Part shown: in pieces, positions 1 through 5,442 of the stretch
Layout: the number at the start of each line of letters is the position of its first letter
How positions within the stretch are numbered: the first letter of the stretch is position 1
Assembly (NCBI GenBank): GCA_027009605.1
Contig: JALVCY010000487.1
Span: 1 to 8,934 of the forward strand
Length of the DNA stretch: 8,934 bases
Reading direction: 5' to 3'
Source: Saprospiraceae bacterium
Lineage (GTDB): Bacteria > Bacteroidota > Bacteroidia > Chitinophagales > Saprospiraceae
Notes under the pieces: model-generated
What the model was told of the DNA's origin: nothing
The model's database searches: none
The model's input: the letters and a program-made list of their open reading frames with translations, nothing else
Translations under genes and position numbers: made by a program

Positions 1-20
1 TATTTCTACTATTTTAGTCT

Positions 21-109
21 TTACAAAGATGTCGCCCCGATGGGGCTCAGGCATTGATATTTCGGCTATTTTCTCTGTTGTCAGCCCCGTAGGGGCGACA
101 TCTTTGTAA
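21..109. repeat. REP-like inverted repeat pair
   Basis: Two 27-nt arms, 21-47 and 83-109, are reverse complements with 25 of 27 positions matching, separated by 35 nt. Each arm contains its own small palindrome, GCCCC-NNN-GGGGC, at 34-46 and 84-96, flanked by GATGTC/GACATC and ACAAAG/CTTTGT. The pair could fold into one long hairpin or two small ones. This layout matches the REP/BIME style of intergenic repeat, and from memory GCCCC/GGGGC palindromes of this kind are abundant in Bacteroidota genomes. No transposase gene is in the window, so mobility is inferred only. Confidence 0.75.
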
Positions 110-133
110 CAGACAATATCGCACGATACAGGA

Positions 134-157
134 AGCCCCATCGGGGCGACACCTTGT
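134..157. repeat. Third REP-like palindrome copy
   Basis: A third, shorter copy of the palindrome, in the orientation of the 83-109 arm. It has AGCCCC at 134-139, a three-base loop ATC, GGGGC at 143-147, then GACACCTTGT in place of GACATCTTTGT. The loop base triplet is the reverse complement of that in the first arm, GAT. It lies 24 bp after the inverted pair, so the three form one cluster. Confidence 0.65.
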
Positions 158-249
158 CTCGGTCACACCAGTTATCATAAAGAAACCAAATAAAATTTTG
201 TGGGCTCAAGAGGAAACCACTGCATCTGACTTTTCGGAGTGAACTCATT

Positions 250-330
250 GTTCAAGCGTTCAACTGATTCTCATAACCAATTGATTATCAATGCTTTCAG
301 TTGAACAGTTGAACAGTTGAACGATTGAAC
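250..330. repeat. 8-bp tandem repeat and inverted arm
   Basis: The 8-bp unit CAGTTGAA occurs three times in a row from 298, followed by a degenerate fourth unit CGATTGAA, to 330. A 17-nt segment at 250-266, GTTCAAGCGTTCAACTG, is the reverse complement of 314-330 with one mismatch, so the tract can form a hairpin with a 47-nt loop. A near-palindrome ATTGATTATCAAT sits in that loop. No coding function is visible. Confidence 0.7.
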
Positions 331-518
331 AAAATCTCCAAACAGAATAAGATTTGTTAGCTTTGTAATAGAATACTTTTAGGAGAAAACCCAACTTTTG
401 GGAAGTTTATAAAATGGCTAGTTAAAAAATTAGTGTTTTAAAATTTTTTCCCGCTCGAAGTGTTCAATTGCCGTATATTTGTTACAGACAATGTCTTAGT
501 TGCAGTTTTAAAAAATAG
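331..518. other. AT-rich spacer without a gene
   Basis: This stretch holds no open reading frame of note. It contains a small hairpin, CCCAA-CTT-TTGGG at 390-402, and a pure A/T inverted repeat AAAAAATT/AATTTTTT at 424-431 and 442-449. An 18-nt piece at 478-495 matches 16 of 18 positions of 103-120, the junction downstream of the REP arm, so it may be a leftover of another REP copy. I see no convincing promoter. Confidence 0.5.
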
Positions 519-662
519 GTAACTATTTAGCATCCTCCTAATTTTTGTGTATGTTGAAGCTACAATTTTTGAAGCGTAGCTGGGCTACGTGAGAAAATTT
601 TAGCAAAAACAGGCGCAAAAAGGACATTTTTTGACCAAAATAGTGGGTATCTAAACAGTTAC
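519..662. mobile_element. MITE-like palindromic element upstream of OMP gene
   Basis: The ends GTAACTATTTAG (519-530) and CTAAACAGTTAC (651-662) are inverted repeats with 11 of 12 matches. The interior keeps folding on itself. TTTTTGTGT (542-550) pairs with GCGCAAAAA (613-621) through two G-U pairs, GCT (559-561) with AGC (602-604), an AT stem follows, and the centre is a perfect hairpin CGTAGC-TGG-GCTACG (575-589). Internal loops on the two sides are both 8 nt. The octamer AAAAATAG lies directly left of the element (511-518) and again at 665-672, which could be a target duplication but is low complexity. There is no coding content. A non-autonomous element or a structured RNA are both possible. 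Confidence 0.5.
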
Positions 663-677
663 ACAAAAATAGAATAA

Positions 678-1637
678 ATGAAAAAGCTTTTTTTAGTAAC
701 CGTAATATTGTTTTTGGGTATTTTGGCGCAAGCTCAACAGGATACGAGTATCGTCATCAATCGAGTGTATTTGACGAAATTAATATTTAAAGATAAGAAT
801 CGGCCGCCGGTTAAAGGGGCTTTGTTTAGTATCAATGATTCTCTGGTTTATGTTAGTGATATGATTCGCAATAATAATTATTATGACGATATCTATGCTT
901 ATCAGCGGTATCCCATCCAAGACATAGAAAGTATCGGGATTCGCGGACGCGGGAGTCGCCTAAAAGGCCTACTAATGGGTTTGGTGGGCGGGAGTGTCTT
1001 GGGGACTACGGTTGGCTTTGCTGTCCAGAAAAAGCAAAACTATGGAGCTCCCTTTATCGGAATGTTGACAGGCATGGGTGTAGGCATGATAAGTGGTTAT
1101 ACGCTAGGGGAGAGATATCGCAAAAAGCACACAAAGGAAGGCATTAATATAGATTTGCTGAATCGCCGGGCATTGGTGGGGAATGATTTTTTTGACGGGC
1201 AATTTAGGCCGGTGTTTCGGAAAAGACGAATGCGGGTAGGTGCTTTTTTGAATACACCACTTACGATTTCTGAGTCGGATAATCATGAAGAAGAGGATGC
1301 GCTGGCTCCGTTTTATGGGGTGAAGTATATGGTTCCCTTCCGGAAAAGAAGTTATTTGGCTTTGAGCGTTTCTCGAAATGGGGTTCGACAATATGCGGAT
1401 TTTATGGGTAGTATCCTGCTGTATTCTAAGCCTGGACCGGTACAGCTTATGTTGGAACCGGGCGTTGTTGTTTCTGCAAATACGCTATTTGGCTGGGCGG
1501 ATTTGACTTTTAAAGCGGGAGTGGGGGCGCAATTTAATTATGGGAAGTTTCATACTTATTTGTTGCCTAATATAGCTAGTCATGATTTTGGTTTGGAGGG
1601 TAGTGTGGAGATTGGGGCTTTTTATGATTTGTTTTGA
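678..1637 (+). CDS. Exported glycine-zipper, probable outer-membrane protein, function unknown
   Basis: A 319-aa protein I cannot assign to a named family. Residues 1-19 form a Sec signal peptide: KK, a hydrophobic core, then AQA before Gln20. There is no lipobox cysteine, so it is probably cleaved by signal peptidase I. Residues 30-90 are beta-rich, with KGALFSINDSLVYVSD followed by IQDIESIGIRGRG, resembling the small beta-barrel domain often placed before a glycine zipper in Bacteroidota proteins. Two glycine-rich hydrophobic segments follow at about 97-116 and 123-144. The C-terminal half (185-319) alternates hydrophobic and polar residues and ends in YDLF, a terminal Phe like that of outer-membrane beta-barrels. 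The start at 678 has an A-rich leader and no Shine-Dalgarno sequence, and lies 15 bp after the repeat element at 519-662. The gene is convergent with the minus-strand cluster. The reading frame is secure, the location likely, the function unknown. Confidence 0.85.
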   Translation: MKKLFLVTVILFLGILAQAQQDTSIVINRVYLTKLIFKDKNRPPVKGALFSINDSLVYVSDMIRNNNYYDDIYAYQRYPIQDIESIGIRGRGSRLKGLLMGLVGGSVLGTTVGFAVQKKQNYGAPFIGMLTGMGVGMISGYTLGERYRKKHTKEGINIDLLNRRALVGNDFFDGQFRPVFRKRRMRVGAFLNTPLTISESDNHEEEDALAPFYGVKYMVPFRKRSYLALSVSRNGVRQYADFMGSILLYSKPGPVQLMLEPGVVVSANTLFGWADLTFKAGVGAQFNYGKFHTYLLPNIASHDFGLEGSVEIGAFYDLF

Positions 1638-1774
1638 GAAGGTTGAGACGACTTGGGTTTTTGATTGGGATGTTTTTTTTGTCTTTGGTTTTTGGGACGC
1701 AGCAAGCTGCTGTTGGTCTTTGGCTTCGGTAGTGGGTTGCTTTTGGCTTCTTTGCCGGATGCTTGGGGTTGAAA

Positions 1775-1911
1775 GTTGAAGAAGTTGATTCGCTTGCAGG
1801 CTGCGCTAGTTGAAGAAGTTGAGACGTTCGCCTTTGGCTCACTGGTTGAGACTTGTCCCGATTACTATCGTGGATACGGACTTCGTGGTTGAGAGCTTCG
1901 CAGGTTGAGAC
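1775..1911. repeat. Long direct repeat, copy 1
   Basis: First copy of a duplicated non-coding module. Positions 1782-1840 (59 nt) are identical to 1992-2050, and 1855-1886 (32 nt) are identical to 2066-2097. A divergent 14-15 nt link lies between these blocks. The module begins with GTTGAAGAA-type 9-bp units and ends with tandem CTTCGNGGTTGAGA units at 1881-1911. Confidence 0.85.
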
Positions 1912-1975
1912 GATTTTGGGTTTTGTTTGGGATTTTACTTTATTCTTGGATATTTGGAATTCTGTTTGGTTTTTA

Positions 1976-2119
1976 GTTGAAGAAGTTGAAAAAGTTGATT
2001 CGCTTGCAGGCTGCGCTAGTTGAAGAAGTTGAGACGTTCGCCTTTGGCTCTCTTGTTGAGAACTCGTCCCGATTACTATCGTGGATACGGACTTCGTAGG
2101 TTGAGACGCTTCGTTGGTT
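1976..2119. repeat. Long direct repeat, copy 2, interrupted at its end
   Basis: Second copy of the module. It starts with three 9-bp units, GTTGAAGAA, GTTGAAAAA and GTTGATTCG (1976-2002), one more than copy 1. It ends with the 17-bp unit CTTCGTAGGTTGAGACG (2092-2108) and the first 11 bases of a second unit, CTTCGTTGGTT (2109-2119), where the 2120-2424 element interrupts it. The missing GAGAC of that unit resumes at 2436. Confidence 0.85.
2109..2119. repeat. Left target-site duplication of the 2120-2424 element
   Basis: CTTCGTTGGTT directly abuts the left terminal inverted repeat. It matches GTTCGTTGGTT at 2425-2435 on the other side in 10 of 11 positions. Confidence 0.75.
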
Positions 2120-2424
2120 AGGGTAAACGAAAGAAAATTTTTGTAATATGTTAGCCTATGTGTGGACTATTTCTCACCCAAATTTTAGCAGTCTGAAGCC
2201 AAGAATTTGTAGCATTTCTTAGTGTAAACTTAGTGTTATCTAAAGTGAACTTAGTGGTAAGGAAAAATGTAATGCCTAACCACTAAGGACACGAAGTTGC
2301 CACTAAGAAATCACTAAGGTATTGATTGTCAACAAGTTAAATACCGTCTTTTTGTGCAATTTTTTGCTTCCGGTCTAAGATATTTATTATTTTCATATTC
2401 TAATTTTTTTCTTTCGTTTACCCT
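2120..2424. mobile_element. 305-bp non-autonomous insertion element (MITE)
   Basis: Terminal inverted repeats at 2120-2150 and 2394-2424 match in 26 of 31 positions, and the outer 18 bp (AGGGTAAACGAAAGAAAA and its complement) are perfect. Immediately outside are 11-bp direct repeats, 2109-2119 and 2425-2435, with one mismatch, as expected of a target-site duplication. Removing the element and one copy restores an uninterrupted 17-bp tandem unit of the surrounding repeat, which supports real insertion. The element has no open reading frame, so it would depend on a transposase supplied elsewhere. Duplications of 10-13 bp are known for IS4-type elements, but assigning this family is only a guess. 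Its interior is a large palindrome. Confidence 0.85.
2218..2318. repeat. Internal palindrome of six CTTAGTG/CACTAAG heptamers
   Basis: Three direct heptamers CTTAGTG start at 2218, 2229 and 2250, and three inverted ones CACTAAG start at 2281, 2301 and 2312, in mirrored order with nearly equal spacing. The centre is a 13-bp stem, 2250-2262 against 2275-2287, with one mismatch and a 12-nt loop. The transcript of either strand would form a long imperfect hairpin. Confidence 0.8.
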
Positions 2425-2435
2425 GTTCGTTGGTT
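2425..2435. repeat. Right target-site duplication of the 2120-2424 element
   Basis: GTTCGTTGGTT abuts the right terminal inverted repeat and is followed by GAGAC, which completes the tandem unit broken at 2119. It differs from the left copy only at the first base. Confidence 0.75.
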
Positions 2436-2494
2436 GAGACACACTTAATTGAACAGTCTTGCGTTTAAGAGCCTAGATTTTTTGGCTGCCTACC

Positions 2495-2529
2495 CGTTAT
2501 ACCGCTACACCGTTACACCGTTACACCGT
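2495..2529. repeat. 8-bp tandem repeat reaching into a stop codon
   Basis: Units CGTTATAC, CGCTACAC, CGTTACAC and CGTTACAC, then CGT, run from 2495 to 2529. The last nine bases, 2521-2529, are the stop codon and the final two codons (Thr-Val) of the minus-strand ArsC-like gene, so the repeat and the gene end overlap. Confidence 0.8.
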
Positions 2530-2874
2530 CATTGCTTTTTTAGCGGCTGCGACGGTTTTCTTGCTGTTGCCAACAAATATTTGGTTGTCAATGATTAGTA
2601 CCGGTCTTTTTAGGAAGGTGTATTCTTGAAGGATGAGTTTTTTGTAGTCTTCTTCGGTTAGGTTTTGGTTTTTTAGTCCCATTGATTTGTACTTCATGGC
2701 TCGCCGGCTGAATAGGGATTCGTAGGAGCCGGCTAGGGCTTTCATTTCATCTAATTGCTCCGGTGTGATGGGCCGGGTTTTGATTTCTTGTAAGGTGAAG
2801 TCATAGCTGTCAATGTCCAATTCTTTCATGATTCTTTGACAGGTGGAGCAAGTGGCTAAGTAGTAGATTTTCAT
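2521..2874 (-). CDS. ArsC/Spx-family thioredoxin-fold protein
   Basis: A 117-aa cytoplasmic protein with the length and fold pattern of the ArsC/Spx family. The N-terminal strand KIYYLATCSTCQ carries a CxxC motif at Cys9 and Cys12. The family signature FLKRPVLI is at 87-94, with Arg90 matching the conserved arginine before cis-proline. GNSKKTVAAA near the end is also typical. Members reduce arsenate with glutaredoxin or glutathione, or, as Spx/MgsR, bind RNA polymerase under thiol stress. The CxxC pair resembles the Spx/YffB-like side, and no arsenic gene (arsB, acr3, arsR) is nearby, so arsenate reduction should not be assumed. It is the last gene of the cluster, 69 nt after the flavoprotein. 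Its C-terminal two codons come from a tandem repeat. Confidence 0.9.
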   Translation of the reverse strand: MKIYYLATCSTCQRIMKELDIDSYDFTLQEIKTRPITPEQLDEMKALAGSYESLFSRRAMKYKSMGLKNQNLTEEDYKKLILQEYTFLKRPVLIIDNQIFVGNSKKTVAAAKKAMTV

Positions 2875-2943
2875 TGAGTTATTGTTGGCTAGTGGTTAGG
2901 AATGTTTCTTTAATCCGATTGAATCCGGGAAAAGAACAACAGC

Positions 2944-3459
2944 CTAATCTATTAGTTTTTGGCCGATGGTCGAAAATTCTTCGGCAAAATGATTTAAGCG
3001 ATCTTTGAGATCTTCGTTGGCAATATCTTCGCCTACAAAATCACCGCCGGTGGCGTAAATGACTCTGGGTAGCTGAATCATGCGCCATTGATTCATGCAG
3101 GCCTGAGTCAGGTGGGTGGTCGCCAAATAACTTCTTTGCCCGCCCGCAGCGGCGATGATGCCATAGAATTTTCCGGTAGCTTCCGTAAAACAATTGTCTA
3201 ATACTATTTTTAGTGCATCACTGATGGAATAGTTGTGTATGCCTAATCCAATGATGATATTGTCTGCTGTTTTTATTTTTTCAGTCAGCTTGTCCATGTC
3301 CGGAGTGCGGGGTCTATGAAAGGGATTGATGTCGTAATCTCTTAGATCCACTAAATCTACTTGTATAGATTTTTGGGTTAGGATGTCTCCCATCTCTTTG
3401 CAGAGAAGGAAAGAACGAGATTTAGGCGAAAGCGAAGAAGATAGGATGATGGTTTTCAT
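2944..3459 (-). CDS. NAD(P)H-dependent FMN reductase-like flavoprotein
   Basis: A 171-aa flavodoxin-fold protein of the NADPH-dependent FMN reductase family (FMN_red/NADPH quinone reductase-like), predicted cytosolic. The FMN phosphate loop is SSSLSPKSRS at residues 7-16, after the first strand. The segment GIHNYSISDALKIVLDN (73-89) corresponds to the second flavin-contacting loop and the following helix. AAAGGQRS (103-110) is the third loop, near the isoalloxazine ring. Such enzymes transfer electrons from NAD(P)H through FMN to quinones, azo dyes, metals or free flavin; the actual acceptor cannot be told from sequence. It starts 24 nt after the ABC-F gene stop with an A-rich leader, and is probably translated from the same transcript. 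Confidence 0.9.
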   Translation of the reverse strand: MKTIILSSSLSPKSRSFLLCKEMGDILTQKSIQVDLVDLRDYDINPFHRPRTPDMDKLTEKIKTADNIIIGLGIHNYSISDALKIVLDNCFTEATGKFYGIIAAAGGQRSYLATTHLTQACMNQWRMIQLPRVIYATGGDFVGEDIANEDLKDRLNHFAEEFSTIGQKLID

Positions 3460-3483
3460 TTTTCTTTTTTGTTTGTGTTCGTA

Positions 3484-5382
3484 TTATTCCAATTTGCCGG
3501 CAGCGGCTTCCCAAGCACTCATGGCTTCTTGGAGCTGTTTTTTGAGTTGAGAATGCTTCTCGATGGTTTTGGCGCTGTCTGCACAGTCATAAAAACCCGG
3601 ATCGGCCATTTCTGTTTCGATATCGGATATTTTTAGTTCTAATTTTTCGATTTTGGACTCAAGGCGTTGGATTTCTTTTTTGATTTCATGAGTTTGGTTG
3701 GAATTGAGATTTGATTTTTGCTTTTTTTGTTTGGTAACTTTTGAACGCTGCTCGATAGAGCGAAAATCATCGACGGCTCTTTTTTCGAGGAAGTAGTTGA
3801 TGTCTCCGAGATATTCTTTGATTTTTCCATCCCTAAATTCGATAGTCCTTTCGGTCAAACCATCCAAGAAGTCCCGGTCGTGGGAGACGACAATCAAGGT
3901 GCCTTTATAGTCCAGAAGAGCCTGTTTAAGGATTTGTTTGGAAGTCATGTCCAAGTGGTTGGTCGGTTCATCCATGACCAAAAGATTCATGGGTTTAAGG
4001 AGAAGGACGGCGAGCGCTAAGCGCATGCGTTCGCCCCCTGAAAGAACCATGACCTTTTTGTCCACATCTTCGCCGGAAAAAAGGAAGGCGCCCAAGATAG
4101 AACGCAATTTGGTGCGCATCTCCGGAGGGGATGCGTTTTCCATGGTGGCTAAGAGCGTATTGGCGCCGGTGAGTCGTTTGTCTTGGTCTTGAGCGAAGTA
4201 TCCGACTTGGACATTGTGGCCGATTTTAAGGAGGCCTTTGGTTTTGTCCAATTCATTCACGATGATTTTGGCCAAAGTGGTTTTACCTTGTCCATTTTGA
4301 CCGACGAAGGCGATTTTTTCACCGCGTTTGACCGAAAGGTTGGCGTGCTCAAAAACGACCAAATCATCATAATGCTTAGCTAAGTCCTTGATTTCCAATA
4401 CGTCATCGCCGGAGCGTATGGGCTCGGGAAATTTGATGCGCATCCCTTTGACATGGGCGTCGTCCAATTGGATTTTGTCCATTCGTTCGAGTTGTTTCAT
4501 CATGGATTGAGCCATTTTGGCCTTGTTGGCTTTGGCCCGAAACCGTTCGATGACTCTTTCTTTTTCTTTGATTGTTTTTTGTTGGTTTTCATAGGCGGAT
4601 TGGAGCATTTCCCGTCGCTCTGTTCTGAGTGTCAAATACTTGGTGTAATTGGCTTTGTAATCATATATTTTTCCTAGTTCGACTTCGATGGTTCTGGTGG
4701 TGACATTGTCCAGTAACCGGACGTCGTGCGAAATGAGAATGAGCGTCCCGGAATAGGACTTCAAGTATTCTTCAAACCAAACGATGGATTCAATGTCCAA
4801 GTGGTTGGTGGGCTCATCCAACAACAATAAATCCACTTCGCTCAAAAGGATTTTGGCCAGTTCAATTCGCATTTTCCAACCGCCGGAAAGTTGAGCAACG
4901 GGCTTGTCCATTTCGGCATGTTTGAATCCCAGACCTTTGAGTACCCTTTCGGTTTTGGCTTGAGCTTGGGACATGTCGCCCATGTGTGAAAGGTGGTCAT
5001 TGAGTGTGGCTAATTCTTCTAATATTTTGGTGTAAGCCGGACTTTCATAGTCGGTGCGGGTTTCTAATTCGACGTTGATTTCTTCCAGTCTCTCTTCGAT
5101 TTGGTTAAGTTGGTCAAAGGCGGTCAACGCTTCTTCGATGACGGTTTTGTCTTCTTTGATTTTGATGTCTTGGTGGAGATAGCCGATGGAATAGCCATTG
5201 GGGTAAGAAATTTTACCTTTGTCCGGAGTGATGTCACCGGCGATTACTTTAAGGATGGTGGATTTTCCTGCACCATTTCTACCGGCGAGCCCGATTTTTT
5301 CGTTGGGTTTGGCAGTAAAGCTGATGTTATTGAGCAGGATACGGTCTCCGTATTGAATAAAGACGTCCAGGACATTGAGCAT
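3484..5382 (-). CDS. ABC-F family ribosome-associated ATPase
   Basis: A 632-aa soluble protein with two ABC ATPase domains and no membrane segment, as in the ABC-F family (EttA, Uup, YdiF, YheS). Domain 1 has Walker A GRNGAGKST (34-42), Q-loop Gln71, signature LSGGW (165-169), Walker B LLLLDE (185-190) and switch His219. Domain 2 has GQNGQGKTT (361-369), Gln398, LSGGE (447-451), LLVMDE (467-472) and His501. Both domains carry DEPTNHLD, characteristic of ABC-F. A charged helical linker (about 245-320) joins the domains, matching the P-site tRNA interaction motif, and a Lys/Glu-rich coiled coil fills 541-632, as in Uup-like members. Known relatives act on the translating ribosome, rescuing stalled complexes; some give antibiotic protection, but nothing here shows resistance. 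All catalytic residues are present. It lies 60 nt after the histidine kinase. Confidence 0.96.
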   Translation of the reverse strand: MLNVLDVFIQYGDRILLNNISFTAKPNEKIGLAGRNGAGKSTILKVIAGDITPDKGKISYPNGYSIGYLHQDIKIKEDKTVIEEALTAFDQLNQIEERLEEINVELETRTDYESPAYTKILEELATLNDHLSHMGDMSQAQAKTERVLKGLGFKHAEMDKPVAQLSGGWKMRIELAKILLSEVDLLLLDEPTNHLDIESIVWFEEYLKSYSGTLILISHDVRLLDNVTTRTIEVELGKIYDYKANYTKYLTLRTERREMLQSAYENQQKTIKEKERVIERFRAKANKAKMAQSMMKQLERMDKIQLDDAHVKGMRIKFPEPIRSGDDVLEIKDLAKHYDDLVVFEHANLSVKRGEKIAFVGQNGQGKTTLAKIIVNELDKTKGLLKIGHNVQVGYFAQDQDKRLTGANTLLATMENASPPEMRTKLRSILGAFLFSGEDVDKKVMVLSGGERMRLALAVLLLKPMNLLVMDEPTNHLDMTSKQILKQALLDYKGTLIVVSHDRDFLDGLTERTIEFRDGKIKEYLGDINYFLEKRAVDDFRSIEQRSKVTKQKKQKSNLNSNQTHEIKKEIQRLESKIEKLELKISDIETEMADPGFYDCADSAKTIEKHSQLKKQLQEAMSAWEAAAGKLE

Positions 5383-5442
5383 GGATGATGTATTTTTCTG
5401 TGACTGTTAGGCGGAGGCAGGTCTGAATGTTTTTGCGTAAGC

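Larger units (their letters stand above)
1638..2520. other. Convergent gene-free region filled with repeats
   Basis: This 883-bp stretch lies tail-to-tail between the + strand gene and the minus-strand cluster, so it needs to contain terminators rather than promoters, although I see no clear intrinsic terminator. Up to about 2119 the + strand is very rich in G and T with few C, and the short motif GGTTGAGAC recurs in variants near 1641, 1844, 1887, 1903, 2099 and, after the insertion, 2432. A short hairpin CAGCA-AGC-TGCTG is at 1700-1712. Reading frames here are rich in Trp, Cys and Phe and do not look like proteins. The named repeats inside it are listed separately. Confidence 0.7.

Noticed and set aside
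358..365. TAGCTTTG matches the Bacteroidota -7 promoter pattern TAnnTTTG
   Set aside because: There is no TTG at the expected distance upstream, and the nearest gene starts more than 300 bp away.
424..449. AAAAAATT/AATTTTTT inverted repeat
   Set aside because: Pure A/T complementarity of this length is expected by chance in such an AT-rich spacer.
1699..1713. Hairpin near 1700 as terminator of the 678 gene
   Set aside because: The stem is only 5 bp and is not followed by a T-run; the nearby T-run at 1673-1680 lies before it.
1582..1842. Open frames on both strands at the end of the 678 gene (65 aa on +, 88 aa on -)
   Set aside because: They overlap the gene end and repeats, and have odd compositions (Trp/Cys/Phe-rich, or Pro/Lys/Ser-rich) explained by the GT-rich repeat. 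No protein family is recognisable.
1775..2440. Possible CRISPR array
   Set aside because: Repeats are variable in length and spacing, have only two long copies, and no cas genes are present.
2521..2874. Arsenic resistance operon
   Set aside because: Only a generic ArsC/Spx-like protein with CxxC is present; there is no arsenite pump or ArsR regulator nearby.
3484..5382. Antibiotic-resistance ABC-F protein
   Set aside because: Resistance ABC-F proteins differ mainly in the interdomain linker, which cannot be judged by eye; housekeeping Uup/EttA-like function is the safer reading.
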